Numbered from the stretch's first letter, positions 15,144 to 24,376 are shown. The stretch: 64,000 nt of DNA from Prosthecobacter algae (GCF_039542385.1 NZ_BAABIA010000004.1:248001-312000), one strand, 5' to 3'. Translations and numbers: made by a program. The notes: generated by a model from the sequence alone, not told the origin.

Positions 15144-18100
15144 TCAGTAGCGGGTGATGGTTTCGTGGAGGTTTAGCACCACGCGGCAGAGGCTGGTCCA
15201 GGCGGCGAGTTCTGGGAGGTCGCCTGAGGGAGCGGGGCGAATGCCCGTGGTGAGGAGTTTTTTGGCGTCTTCCGGGGTGGTCTGGAAGACCTCCCGCTGG
15301 CTTTTGAGAAATCCTAGGAGGCTGGTTTCTTCGGCGGGCTTGGGCTGACGTGCCAAGGTGCGCTGGAAGATGATTCGGAGGCGGTCAGCGTCACTGCCAG
15401 CGGGGAGTTTTTCCGCCAGGGTGCGGGCTGCTTCGACGAAAGTGGGGTCATTCAGCAGGGTGAGGGCCTGCTGCGGAGTGTTGGAGACATTGCGTGTGGC
15501 GGTGCATTCATCGCGGGCTGGGGCATCAAAGTTGGCCAGCATAGGATGCAGGAAGGTGCGCTGCCAGTGCATGTAAACACCCCGGCGCCATTGCCGGTCA
15601 TCGGTGCTGGCCAGGTAGTCCCGGCTGGGGAACTGTAGATTCTCGTAATAGCCTCCAGGCTGGTAAGGTTTCACGCTGGGGCCGCCGAGATCCAGATTCA
15701 GCAGACCGGCGGCAAAGAGGGCGTTGTCGCGCACAAATTCGGCCTCCAGACGGCGTGGATTTTGGAAGGCGAGCAGGCGATTGCCCGGGTCTGCATCCTT
15801 CAGTTCTGGGCGGGTTCGGCTGTCCTGAAGGTAGGTGTGGCTGGTGACGATGAGTTGCATGAGATGCTGGATGTCCCATCCGCTGTCCCGAAACTCCACG
15901 GCCAACCAATCCAGCAATTCAGGATGGCTGGGCGTTTCGCCCTGGGCTCCCAGATCATCCACGGCCTGGGAGAGGCCATTGCCAAAGAACTGTTTCCACA
16001 AGCGGTTGACGAAGGTGCGAGCTGTCAGGGGATTTTCAGCCGAAGTCAGCCACCGTGCCAGATCCAGACGAGACTGGCGGCTGCCTTCTTTGGCTGAACC
16101 ACCCGTCAAGAATTGCGGCGGGGCAGGCGGGCAGATTTCGCCGGTCTCATCCATCCAGTTGCCACGCGGCAGGCGGCGGATGGTGAGGGGGGCCTTAATG
16201 GGCACCGTCACCTGGGTCCAGGCCTTGCCTTCATTGCATTCTAGAACTTGGTCATGAAGGCCCTGCCAGGTGGTCTTGGCCTCTGGGCTTTGGCCAGACT
16301 GCCGCAGCCAGGCCTGGGCAAGAGTGACATCTTTAAGGTCGCCCTTCTTCAAAGCTTCCATGAGCGGAAGCTGCCAATTTTCTGCCAACGGGCTGAGCGG
16401 GGCGATGCGGGCGAGGGAGATGCGCAGGCAGCCAGCATTGTGATTGGGGATTCGGACAGTGAAGGTCTCATCAGCCTTCACTTCCACGGGCACATCCAGT
16501 AGCCAGACCGCAGTCTGTTTGCTTTTGGCCTGTTTGGCTGAAGTCTTCCAGCCAGCGGTGACACCGGGTTTTTCCACGGTGCCGGCGTAGAGGGGCTCTT
16601 TGACATCTGCATCGGCGAAAAAGACGGCCAGTGGGGTGTCTTTTTCGGTAGCGGCCGGGCGATGACTGAAGGCAGGGGCGATCATCAGGCCATTGGCGGT
16701 GCCTGAAAGCTCAAGACTGTCTTGATGGCTAGCACGGGGCAGGAGCTCGATCTTCACGGCGGCGATGCGTCCTGGTTCAGGCTTGAAGGTGACGGTGGTG
16801 GCCTGTGCGGCTTTGGCGGCGATGAGGAGGCTGCCATCCGGCATCTGGGTAATCGTGGAAGGGTCTGGCGGTGGCGGCGGAGCCTCCTTCGCAGGTTTGG
16901 GTGGTGGAGCGCCTTTTTTGGTTGGGGGTGCCAGGCGGGTGGATGCCTCCAGCGGCGGAATCTGCCAGGGATCCTGCGAGCGGGTCAGCACCGCCAGTGT
17001 TTCCTGCCTCCATGAGGCCACCTGCGCGGCGGGTGCAGCCTGGATGGCGTGGAGGGCGAGCTGCTGCATCTGGCTGCGCAGTTTTTCCAGGCGGGTTTTC
17101 AGGTAGGGGCTGTCCACCAGGATCTCAGGCGGGAAGGGGTGCTCGTTGCTCCAGCCCTTCAGCTCTTCGACGGGCGTGTAACCGTAGCTGGCATAGACGC
17201 CGAACTGCTTCACATCGGCAAAGTAGGCGGACATGGAGTAGAAATCACGGGCGGTGTAGGGATCGAACTTGTGATCGTGACACTCCGCGCAGCCGAGCGT
17301 GGCCCCCATCCAGGTGCCACCCACGGTGCGCACGCGGTCGGCTTGGTATTTGGCCAGGTATTCCTTCGGCTGGGCACCGCCCTCGCGGGTCATCATGTTG
17401 AGGCGGTTGAAGCCTGTGGCCACCAGTTGTTCCGTCGTGGGATGGGGCAGCAAATCGCCCGCGAGCTGCTCGAGCGTAAATTGGTCAAACCTCTTGTTAG
17501 AATTGAAAGCGGCAATGACGTAATCGCGGTAGGGAAAGATGCGCTGGTTCTGGTCGCCATGAAAACCGACGGTGTCGGCAAAGCGCGCGACATCCAGCCA
17601 CCAGGCCGCCCAGCGTTCGCCAAAGTGGGGCGACTTCATCAGCCGGGTTGCCAGGGTGTTCACGGCTGTCTGGGGATTGATCTGAAAGGCCTTTTCAAAT
17701 TCGGCCGCTTCCTCAGGGGTGGGAGGCAGGCCCACAAGGTCCAGGCTGAGCCGCCGCACCAGGGTGCGTGGTGCGGCCAGGGGGGAAGGGGAGATGCCCT
17801 TTTTCTGAAGGGTGTCCTGAATGTAGGCATCAACCGGGTTGGCATGGCCTTGGGCTTTTTTCGTGGGCGGGAGATTGGGCCTAACCAGAGGTGTGTAAGA
17901 CCAGTGCGGCTCGTATTCGGCCCCTTGGCGTATCCATTCGGCCAGTAGGGTCTTTTGGGCCTCGGTCAGTGTTTTTTTCGATTCCGGAGGCGGCATCACA
18001 TCATCCTCATCGTGGCTGTGGATGCGCTCTAGGATGCTGCTTTCCTCGGGTTTGCCCGGCAGGATGGCCTTCATCTCGATCGCCGCCTCCCGCACATCCA

Positions 18101-18260
18101 GGCGCAGATCTGCCTCGCGGTGGTTTTTATCCGGCCCGTGGCAGGCAAAGCAGTAGTCAGAGAGGATGGGGCGGATGTCGCGGTTGTAGCGCAGATTCCC
18201 TCCAGGCGCAGCCTGGGTGGCGGTGGCAAGGGCCAGGAATAGGAGCAGTCGTGACTTCAT
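15144..18260 (-). CDS. PSD1 / planctomycete-type cytochrome c domain protein (PSCyt1-DUF1549-DUF1553)
   Basis: This 1038-residue exported protein starts at the ATG at 18260 with a signal peptide (MKSRLLLFLALATATQA). A PSCyt1 haem motif CFACH lies at 37-41, followed by VMPPPESKKTLT typical of that domain. DUF1549 follows at about 140-350, starting with VDAYIQDTLQKKGI and containing GCAECHDHKFDPY. A Pro/Lys-rich middle with a beta-rich region follows, then DUF1553 in the last third (RLDLARWLTSAENPLTARTF). These proteins are abundant in Planctomycetes and Verrucomicrobia, and their exact reaction is not established; periplasmic redox work on glycans is a common guess. The usual partner, a DUF1501 protein, is not adjacent, so this copy is solitary. 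Confidence 0.9.
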   Translation of the reverse strand: MKSRLLLFLALATATQAAPGGNLRYNRDIRPILSDYCFACHGPDKNHREADLRLDVREAAIEMKAILPGKPEESSILERIHSHDEDDVMPPPESKKTLTEAQKTLLAEWIRQGAEYEPHWSYTPLVRPNLPPTKKAQGHANPVDAYIQDTLQKKGISPSPLAAPRTLVRRLSLDLVGLPPTPEEAAEFEKAFQINPQTAVNTLATRLMKSPHFGERWAAWWLDVARFADTVGFHGDQNQRIFPYRDYVIAAFNSNKRFDQFTLEQLAGDLLPHPTTEQLVATGFNRLNMMTREGGAQPKEYLAKYQADRVRTVGGTWMGATLGCAECHDHKFDPYTARDFYSMSAYFADVKQFGVYASYGYTPVEELKGWSNEHPFPPEILVDSPYLKTRLEKLRSQMQQLALHAIQAAPAAQVASWRQETLAVLTRSQDPWQIPPLEASTRLAPPTKKGAPPPKPAKEAPPPPPDPSTITQMPDGSLLIAAKAAQATTVTFKPEPGRIAAVKIELLPRASHQDSLELSGTANGLMIAPAFSHRPAATEKDTPLAVFFADADVKEPLYAGTVEKPGVTAGWKTSAKQAKSKQTAVWLLDVPVEVKADETFTVRIPNHNAGCLRISLARIAPLSPLAENWQLPLMEALKKGDLKDVTLAQAWLRQSGQSPEAKTTWQGLHDQVLECNEGKAWTQVTVPIKAPLTIRRLPRGNWMDETGEICPPAPPQFLTGGSAKEGSRQSRLDLARWLTSAENPLTARTFVNRLWKQFFGNGLSQAVDDLGAQGETPSHPELLDWLAVEFRDSGWDIQHLMQLIVTSHTYLQDSRTRPELKDADPGNRLLAFQNPRRLEAEFVRDNALFAAGLLNLDLGGPSVKPYQPGGYYENLQFPSRDYLASTDDRQWRRGVYMHWQRTFLHPMLANFDAPARDECTATRNVSNTPQQALTLLNDPTFVEAARTLAEKLPAGSDADRLRIIFQRTLARQPKPAEETSLLGFLKSQREVFQTTPEDAKKLLTTGIRPAPSGDLPELAAWTSLCRVVLNLHETITRY

Positions 18261-18480
18261 GATGACGAGTAAAACGGCAGTATGAAGGAAGATACGTGAC
18301 TTTGTCTCCCTGGATTTCGCGAAGGCATGGCCAACTCTGCTCCGAGGCATGGGAAATCAGCGGATTGGCAACCTCCGAAGTCATCATGCAAAGTTCATGA
18401 AATCGCTGAATTTCAGGAAAGGGTGAATACTTCCGGCCATCGAGGGGTCTATGCAGGGGTAAACCAGCCACTTTCCCCCC

Positions 18481-20196
18481 ATGAAAACTTTCAACCCCAC
18501 CTCCGTTTTGGAGACTCTGGAGTCCCGCTTGGCCCCCGCTGGCCTGGTGACTCTAAACCTAACCGCCGCAGGTGCCCTGACCATCACTGGCGATGCGGAT
18601 CACAATGATTTTGTCATCACAGAATCTGGCGACCAATGGACGATCACCGCCTTGGCCGGTGGCGCGACAGACACGCAGTTCCAGCTCAATGGTGGAGCTG
18701 CATCCACCTCGCTCACCTTTGATGCGCCTTTGTCCGTCAAGGCCATTCTGGGCGCTGGCAATGACGAGATGATTTTGGATGGTATCTCACTCCCCGGTGC
18801 GCTGAATGTGAACACAGGAGATGGCGATGACATTCTGGATCTTACCTCTACGGCCCTGGGTGGTACGGCCACCGTGGTCATGGGCAATGGTGGGGATTAT
18901 TTCACAGCCGGGGGTGACCTGTTTTTTGGCAGGGGCCTGAGCGTAAACCTGGGCAACGGATCCAATACCTTTGAGGTGAATGCGGTCACTTTGACCTCCA
19001 ATGGCAACATCTCGGCCTTGGCAGGCGGCACGGTCTCGGAGGGGCAGGAGTTCCTGTTCAAAACGGGCGTTGGGCAAGTGAATGGGGCGCTGACTCTGCG
19101 AACCACGACCAACAGCTTCACCGACTTTGAGATTGGCGACTCACTGACGGATTCCCTCACCGTGACCAAGGCGATGACGCTGCACGCCCTCGGCGGAGAG
19201 GATATCGTAACTTTGCGCGGTGACCTGAATGTCGGCGGCCTGCTGGCCCTGCGCATGGGGAATGGCGCCAATACCGTCATCACCACCAATTTGGACGAGC
19301 TTTCTTCCCGTGGGTTTACCTACACTGGAGGGACGGGCGATGACGATTTTCTTTTGGAAGCTCGGGAAGTGATCATTGAGGGCAATTTTGCCTTCAGCGC
19401 GGGTTCGGGAACGAACAAGCTGGATGTTTTTACGTCTGAATACTTCGGTGCCAGCGGTGCCCTGACCTATACCGGCGGCATTGGGCAGGACGACCTGATT
19501 CTCGATGGACCCGAAGTCTTCGTGGGTGGCATCGTCACGATGAATGCCTCCAGCGGGAGCAACTCCTTGGGCATCAATGCCGTGGCTGCCAGTGTGGGCG
19601 GCGTTCGTTACACCGGTGGTACCGGCACGGACGTTGTGGACATCGGCCAATTTGAAGGGAATTCCGATCTCATCACTGTTCGTGGCGGGGTGAGCATCAG
19701 CACCGGGGCTGGCGATTCGGAAGTGATGGTGCGCAATGGCTTCATCGAGGGCAACCTGAGTGTGATCACGGATGCCGGTTTCGGCTATGCGGATACCGTC
19801 CAGTTCCTGGAAAGTGATTTCCTGAGCAATGTCGGTGTCAGTCTGCGCGGCAATGCGGACAGCGATGTGATCGTTCGCGATAGCATCTTTGACCGCAACG
19901 TCACCGTGGCCACGGGCAATGGTGTGGACTATGTGCAGTTCGATACGGATACCGCCGTCTCGTCCATCAAAAGCTTCTTTGACGGCTATGTCCGTGTGCT
20001 CCTGGGCAATGGTGACGACGTTTTCCTGGCAGGTCATAACCCCGTGGTAGATACCGTGGGGAATGTGTTCAAAAGCTACATTGATGTGGATGGTGGCGCT
20101 GGTTATGACATCGCCTACTTCATGAACAGTGCTGCTTACAACAACGGCTTCGACGGCCCGCTGCCCTGGACCTATCGGGTGGAAGACTATGCCTGA
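18481..20196 (+). CDS. Repetitive beta-rich surface protein with LESRLAPA-type N-terminus
   Basis: The 571-residue product begins MKTFNPTSVLETLESRLAPAG. This resembles the LEPR-XLL-like leader seen on exported giant proteins of PVC bacteria, and no ordinary signal peptide is present. The rest is built of imperfect beta-strand repeats of about 40-45 residues rich in Gly, Asn, Asp and Thr, with RTX-like turns such as GAGNDEMILDG, GDGDDILDL, GGTGDDDFLLE and GNGDDVFLAG that could bind calcium. Likely a cell-surface or secreted adhesin or structural protein; an enzymatic role is not indicated. It is divergent from the PSD1-type gene (220 bases between starts) and ends at a strong bidirectional terminator. 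Confidence 0.75.
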   Translation: MKTFNPTSVLETLESRLAPAGLVTLNLTAAGALTITGDADHNDFVITESGDQWTITALAGGATDTQFQLNGGAASTSLTFDAPLSVKAILGAGNDEMILDGISLPGALNVNTGDGDDILDLTSTALGGTATVVMGNGGDYFTAGGDLFFGRGLSVNLGNGSNTFEVNAVTLTSNGNISALAGGTVSEGQEFLFKTGVGQVNGALTLRTTTNSFTDFEIGDSLTDSLTVTKAMTLHALGGEDIVTLRGDLNVGGLLALRMGNGANTVITTNLDELSSRGFTYTGGTGDDDFLLEAREVIIEGNFAFSAGSGTNKLDVFTSEYFGASGALTYTGGIGQDDLILDGPEVFVGGIVTMNASSGSNSLGINAVAASVGGVRYTGGTGTDVVDIGQFEGNSDLITVRGGVSISTGAGDSEVMVRNGFIEGNLSVITDAGFGYADTVQFLESDFLSNVGVSLRGNADSDVIVRDSIFDRNVTVATGNGVDYVQFDTDTAVSSIKSFFDGYVRVLLGNGDDVFLAGHNPVVDTVGNVFKSYIDVDGGAGYDIAYFMNSAAYNNGFDGPLPWTYRVEDYA

Positions 20197-20233
20197 TCCA
20201 CTCGCGGTAGAAACCCGCTCTTAACATCTCCAT

Positions 20234-20269
20234 AAAAAAGTCTTCGGCATTTCTGCCGAAGACTTTTTG
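20234..20269. terminator. Strong bidirectional terminator between convergent genes
   Basis: AAAAAGTCTTCGGCA (20235-20249) is a perfect inverse of TGCCGAAGACTTTTT (20254-20268) around a four-base loop. The A-run and T-run on either side let it work in both directions, serving the surface-protein gene on the plus strand and the DUF6807 gene on the minus strand. Confidence 0.93.
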
Positions 20270-20302
20270 TTTTGAACTTGGTTAGGCCGTGCTGGCAGGG
20301 CC

Positions 20303-21295
20303 TCAGGGCTCCTTGGCGTAATCGGCGTAGGCTTCGGCAATCTTGGCCGCCTTCTCATCGCCCAGGTGGAAGATGAAGCGGTGGCGGAGGGTGAGCTTCT
20401 CGCCTTTTTTCAGGGTCATGGCACCACTCTCAGACTTCGGATCCAGGGACTGAAGGCCGAAGGGGTTGGCGGTGAAGAGGCCGTAGGTGCGCACGTGCCA
20501 TGGGGTGGGGTGGCGGAAGCTCTTCGGGTGGTTTAGCATGGCGACGCCGACGTGCTTACCATCCACGATGCCGTGGTAGTCACACCAAGTGGCACGCTTG
20601 GCCCAGGCGTCTGCATCGGTCTGGCCTTCGCTGTTGATGATCTTGCCGGTGCCGCGCTCTTTCTTTTCCTTTTCCACGGCCATGTTGGTTGGCACGCGGA
20701 TGCTGAGGCCGGAGTCTTTTTTGTCGTCCACCAGGGTGTCGCCTTCGGTGGCGATGAGGTCGATGTCCACGTCAATCAGGCGGGTGCCGTTGACGACTTT
20801 GAAGGTGTGGCGGCGGACTTCTTCGAGGGTCTTTTTGCCGGAGGCGTCCACGTAGTCGGCCACAGTGGTGAAGGCGGCGGTTTCGCCAGCCTGGATGTCT
20901 TTGAGTTCGCGGTGCTTGATGGCCCCCAGGTGCTTCACGCGCTCCTCGGTCTTGGCATTGGGTTTGTCGCCAAAGGTGGCGCGCTCGGCCCAAGTATCGT
21001 AACCGCCGATGTTTTCATGGCCGAAGCAGAGGCCGCGATGGTGAGGGTGGTCATGCTGCTCGCCTTCCACGGTCTTCATGGGGTAGGCGCGGGTCATCGT
21101 CTGACCGCCTGGGCCGATGATGGGCCAGAGGTAGGGTTTGTTGGCCTGATCCACGACGTATTCGGTGAAAAATTCACCGTCAATTTTGACCACGGCACCA
21201 CCGGTGGCGGTTTTTTCCACCGTGAAGGTGGCGGCTGAGGCGCTGAATGAAAAGGTGCCAAGAAGGATGGCTGAGAGCAGGGGCGTGAACTTCAT
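20303..21295 (-). CDS. Exported DUF6807 (PmoA-like) family protein
   Basis: The ATG at 21295 opens a signal peptide (MKFTPLLSAILLGTFSFSASAA) and gives 330 residues. The mature protein contains FTEYVVDQANKPYLWPIIGP, the His-rich EGEQHDHPHHRGLCFGHENI segment and a later WCDYHGIVDGKHVGVAMLNHP, all typical of the family labelled PmoA (PF14100, now DUF6807). The name is historical; these proteins are not methane monooxygenase subunits and are common in polysaccharide-degrading PVC and Bacteroidetes bacteria. The fold is probably a beta sandwich of the galactose-mutarotase type (inference). The function is unknown. Confidence 0.85.
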   Translation of the reverse strand: MKFTPLLSAILLGTFSFSASAATFTVEKTATGGAVVKIDGEFFTEYVVDQANKPYLWPIIGPGGQTMTRAYPMKTVEGEQHDHPHHRGLCFGHENIGGYDTWAERATFGDKPNAKTEERVKHLGAIKHRELKDIQAGETAAFTTVADYVDASGKKTLEEVRRHTFKVVNGTRLIDVDIDLIATEGDTLVDDKKDSGLSIRVPTNMAVEKEKKERGTGKIINSEGQTDADAWAKRATWCDYHGIVDGKHVGVAMLNHPKSFRHPTPWHVRTYGLFTANPFGLQSLDPKSESGAMTLKKGEKLTLRHRFIFHLGDEKAAKIAEAYADYAKEP

Positions 21296-21431
21296 GATGG
21301 AGAATGAAACAAGGGCATACAACAACGCCGCTGCAACGTGTATTCTTCCGGCGTGCATTCATCATTCCGTGATGGCGTGATCGCCAAAATGGAGTTAGCA
21401 AACAGCCCCTTTTCCTTTCCTCTCCTTTTCT

Positions 21432-22277
21432 ATGGCCGGTTTTTTCAAGTCCCTCCTGCAACGATTCACCAAACCCGACATCGATTGGGATGAGCTGGAG
21501 GCTGCCCTGATCACCGGGGACCTGGGCCCCAAGCTCTCCATGCAGATCGTGGACGACCTGAAGGCCCAGAGCCGCAAGCTGCATGGCGCGGACATCGTGC
21601 AGGTGGCGCGCGAGCACATCCGCAAGATCTTGCCTGAAAAGGCGGCTGCTTTGACCCCTTTCGAAGGAAAGCCGAAGGTCGTCCTCGTTATCGGCGTCAA
21701 TGGCACCGGCAAGACCACCTCCACAGCCAAGCTGGCGCATCTGCTCCATCAAAGCGGAAAAACGGTGGTGCTGGCAGCGGCGGATACCTTCCGCGCGGCA
21801 GCAGTGGAGCAATTGGAAGTCTGGTCTCAGCGGCTGAACATTCCGATGGTGAAGGGGCCGCCGAATGGGGACCCTGCCTCCGTCTGTTTTGAGGCTTACG
21901 ACCTCGCCAGCCGCACGCAGGCTGATTTCCTGCTGTGTGACACGGCCGGCCGCCTGCACAACAAGCACAACCTCATGGAGGAGCTGAAAAAGATCCATCG
22001 CATCCTGGGTCGCAAGGACAGTACCTCCCCGCACGAGGTGCTGCTGGTAGTGGATGCCACCACCGGGGCGAATGCCCTGCAGCAGGCGCGTGAGTTTAAC
22101 AAGATCATCCCTCTCACCGGCGTCATCGTGACCAAGCTGGACGGCAGCGGTAAGGGGGGCATCCTGGTGACCATCCAGCAGGAGCTGGGCGTGCCCACGC
22201 GCTACATTGGTCTGGGAGAAAAGGTGGAGGAGTTTCAGCCCTTCAACAGTCAACGTTTTGTCGAGGAACTGCTATGA
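21432..22277 (+). CDS. ftsY: Signal recognition particle receptor FtsY
   Basis: FtsY docks SRP-ribosome complexes at the membrane and is an SRP-type GTPase. The 281-residue product has a short N domain (about 1-75) and a full G domain: G1 GVNGTGKT at 88-95, DTFRAAA at 118-124, G3 DTAGR at 170-174, G4 TKLDGSGKGG at 234-243 and the closing GLGE at 260-263. The long acidic A domain of E. coli FtsY is missing, as in many other phyla; the amphipathic start MAGFFKSLLQRF probably provides membrane contact. The stop overlaps the tadA start by four bases (ATGA). Confidence 0.97.
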   Translation: MAGFFKSLLQRFTKPDIDWDELEAALITGDLGPKLSMQIVDDLKAQSRKLHGADIVQVAREHIRKILPEKAAALTPFEGKPKVVLVIGVNGTGKTTSTAKLAHLLHQSGKTVVLAAADTFRAAAVEQLEVWSQRLNIPMVKGPPNGDPASVCFEAYDLASRTQADFLLCDTAGRLHNKHNLMEELKKIHRILGRKDSTSPHEVLLVVDATTGANALQQAREFNKIIPLTGVIVTKLDGSGKGGILVTIQQELGVPTRYIGLGEKVEEFQPFNSQRFVEELL

Positions 22278-22837
22278 GCCTGGAACTGCCGGTCACGATC
22301 GACATTGCCTCGGACGAGCATTACATGCGCGAAGCCCTGCGGCTTGCGCGAAAGGCGGCGCGCCAGGACGAGGTGCCCATCGGTGCTGTGATCGTCCACA
22401 AAGGGCAGATCATTGGGCGTGCCTGGAATCAGGTGGAGACCCTCAAGGATGCCACGGCCCATGCGGAGATGCTGGCGCTGACTCAGGCAGAGAGCGCGAT
22501 GGAAGACTGGCGCCTGGCTGATTGCGATCTTTACGTGACTAAGGAGCCCTGTCCCATGTGTGCTGGTGCCATTGTTCACTGCCGCATCCGCCGGGTGATC
22601 TTTGGCTGTGGCGATAGCAAAGGCGGTGCCGCAGGGGGATTTTGGAATCTGCTGCAGGCGCCCAATTTGAATCATCGCAGTGAAATCACGCCAGGGGTTT
22701 TGGCGGAGGACAGCATCGCCTTGCTGAAGGCTTTTTTTGCCGATGCCCGCAAACGCAAAGCTTTGGGGATCGTCCATACCAAAGGCATTGGCTCGCCACC
22801 GCCGACTTCTGATCCGACGATTTTTGACGGTCCTTGA
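22274..22837 (+). CDS. tadA: tRNA-specific adenosine deaminase TadA
   Basis: TadA converts adenosine 34 of tRNA-Arg(ACG) to inosine. The 187-residue protein has the zinc deaminase signature HAEML with His63 and catalytic Glu65, and PCPMCAGA with Cys93 and Cys96. The DEVPIGAVIV segment (32-41) and the GGFWNLLQAPNLNHR stretch match the TadA family rather than guanine or cytosine deaminases. A C-terminal extension beyond about residue 165 carries no recognisable domain. It is translationally coupled to ftsY by an ATGA overlap. Confidence 0.95.
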   Translation: MSLELPVTIDIASDEHYMREALRLARKAARQDEVPIGAVIVHKGQIIGRAWNQVETLKDATAHAEMLALTQAESAMEDWRLADCDLYVTKEPCPMCAGAIVHCRIRRVIFGCGDSKGGAAGGFWNLLQAPNLNHRSEITPGVLAEDSIALLKAFFADARKRKALGIVHTKGIGSPPPTSDPTIFDGP

Positions 22838-22960
22838 GCGGGTTTGGGTGCTTCGCCACGCCAGGGCCTTGGAGATGGAGGGAATTGCGTTCTGCCCGGC
22901 GGGCTCTTTTGCTCATTTTTTGCTTCCCGCAGGCGGGGGCTTTTGAGTAGCATCCTGATC

Positions 22961-23512
22961 ATGAGCGACACGACTTGGCATCTCATCAAAGCGGCTGATA
23001 AGCAGGAGTATGGCCCCATCACCACCGAAACCCTGATGGGCTGGGCCAGCGAGGCCAAAATCTCGCCCATGGACAAACTTTCCAATGACGGGCGACGGAG
23101 CTGGCAGCGCGCGCCGATGATCCTGGAACTGCAGATGGACTGGCTCATTCAGATGCCGGACCAGTATCTGTATGGGCCGACCAATGTGGCCACGATTCAA
23201 GAATTTTTGGCGACTGGGGAAATCGATGAAAATGTGGTGCTGATCAATTGCGTGGATGCCACGGAATCGCGTCTTTCCGACCAGGCCTTTTTTGGCTTCA
23301 GCCCGCGTCATACCCGCAGCGCCGAGACCACGCTGATGGGATCGCAGTGGCCGGACCTCCAGCGCGGCAGCACCGATGCCGTCCTGCAGCAGCGTGTGGG
23401 GCTTCTGGAAAAGCAGATCGTGGAGTATCAGCGCTCGCTGGACCAGTGGGAGACCAGCTACAACAGCCTGCGCCAGCAGTTCATCGAGGCCACCGGACGC
23501 GAGCCGCTCTGA
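22961..23512 (+). CDS. GYF_2-like (DUF4339) domain protein with C-terminal coiled coil
   Basis: From the ATG at 22961 the product has 183 residues; an open extension upstream is GC-rich, low-complexity and unlikely to be coding. The N-terminus MSDTTWHLIKAADKQEYGPIT resembles GYF_2 domains (W-x-x-x ... x-G-P), and a second similar unit (MPDQYLYGPTNVATIQEFL) follows at about 65-90. The last 45 residues (QRVGLLEKQIVEYQRSLDQW) form a coiled coil. GYF_2 domains usually bind proline-rich peptides, so a scaffold or adaptor role is plausible but unproven. No signal peptide is present. Confidence 0.65.
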   Translation: MSDTTWHLIKAADKQEYGPITTETLMGWASEAKISPMDKLSNDGRRSWQRAPMILELQMDWLIQMPDQYLYGPTNVATIQEFLATGEIDENVVLINCVDATESRLSDQAFFGFSPRHTRSAETTLMGSQWPDLQRGSTDAVLQQRVGLLEKQIVEYQRSLDQWETSYNSLRQQFIEATGREPL

Positions 23513-23523
23513 TGCGGGGCGTT

Positions 23524-24168
23524 TTACTTTTTGGGTCGTGTTTGAAAGGTGGGTAACCGCACTTTCCACTTCATGGCGGCCAGGCGCAGGAGCAAAATGA
23601 CCGACATGGCTGCGTAGCGATGGCTTTCCGAAGGCGGGAAATAGCTCTCCAACAGTACAAAGACCGTGGCTCCAATGCCCACGGCGGTGGCATATAGCTC
23701 CACCTCGGCCCGAAGCACCCACGGGATCTCACTGCGTAAAACGTCCCGCAGGATGCCGCCGGCCACGCCGGTGACGATGCCGAGCAAGACGGCGATCACT
23801 CCAGGGGAGCCTAACAGTAGGGCTTTCTCCGTTCCCACAATGCCAAACAGGGCCAGGCCAAAGGCATCGGCCAGGGTCAAGGCACGGCTGGGGATCTCAA
23901 TGAAACGGGCCAGCACAAAGGTGCCCACCGCAGCCACCAGCGACCAAGTGATGTGATCTGGGGCCTGGATCCAGAAGACGGGGCGCACCCCCAGGCAAAG
24001 ATCGCGGATGGTACCACCGCCCACGGCCGTGACGAGGGCCAGCACCACGGCCCCGAAAAGGTCCATGCGCTTGCCTTCGGCAGCTAGGACGCCTGAAACG
24101 GCACAGACAGCGCAGGCGGAATACTCGATCCAGGGTGGCATCGGCGCATTCTGAATGGTTTTGGACAA
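23524..24168 (-). CDS. UPF0126 / TRIC-type membrane protein (YadS-like)
   Basis: The 214-residue product is an integral membrane protein with about seven hydrophobic segments arranged as two similar halves. Each half contains the family motif: GGGTIRDLCLG in the first and GGILRDVL in the second. Related proteins form trimeric cation channels; proposed substrates for bacterial relatives include potassium and small metabolites such as glycine. It converges on the GYF_2-like gene (11 bases between stops) and is divergent from nuoH. Confidence 0.88.
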   Translation of the reverse strand: MSKTIQNAPMPPWIEYSACAVCAVSGVLAAEGKRMDLFGAVVLALVTAVGGGTIRDLCLGVRPVFWIQAPDHITWSLVAAVGTFVLARFIEIPSRALTLADAFGLALFGIVGTEKALLLGSPGVIAVLLGIVTGVAGGILRDVLRSEIPWVLRAEVELYATAVGIGATVFVLLESYFPPSESHRYAAMSVILLLRLAAMKWKVRLPTFQTRPKK

Positions 24169-24311
24169 AAATCGAAGAGCAACTGAGGCCGATTCTGAAC
24201 AGGACCCTCATCCATACGCGCCCCGCTGCATGCTTTCATGGTAGAAGCAAGCCCGCAATCAGGCTAAAAATGAGGGGGGAGTGGCCATTTTGAGGTCCCA
24301 AAAGCATGAGC

Positions 24312-24329
24312 TTGTGAAATTTTTCACAA
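24312..24329. promoter_or_regulatory. Rex-type operator upstream of nuoH
   Basis: The 18-base sequence TTGTGAAATTTTTCACAA is an exact match to the Rex redox-repressor consensus TTGTGAA-N4-TTCACAA. It lies 48 bases upstream of the nuoH start and just upstream of a plausible promoter. Rex releases DNA when NADH is high, so it would link complex I synthesis to the NADH/NAD+ ratio. No rex gene is in the window, so the regulator itself is inferred. Confidence 0.7.
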
Positions 24330-24336
24330 ATTCGGG

Positions 24337-24364
24337 TTGCCCGTCGTAAAGCCTTCCTGATAAT
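24337..24364 (+). promoter_or_regulatory. Putative promoter of nuoHIJKLMN
   Basis: TTGCCC (24337-24342) and GATAAT (24359-24364) are separated by 16 bases, a good sigma-70-like arrangement. Transcription from it would begin only about 6 bases before the nuoH ATG, so either the messenger is almost leaderless or another start further upstream is used. No Shine-Dalgarno sequence precedes nuoH. Confidence 0.5.
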
Positions 24365-24376
24365 GCACACGCCCCC

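Noticed and set aside
18481-20196. Repeats in the surface protein as a DNA repeat array or CRISPR
   Set aside because: The repetition is at protein level with diverged DNA, no constant spacer length and no identical repeat units.
20303-21295. Methane monooxygenase subunit (PmoA) from the family name
   Set aside because: The protein is exported and soluble, without the membrane helices of particulate methane monooxygenase; the label is a historical domain name.
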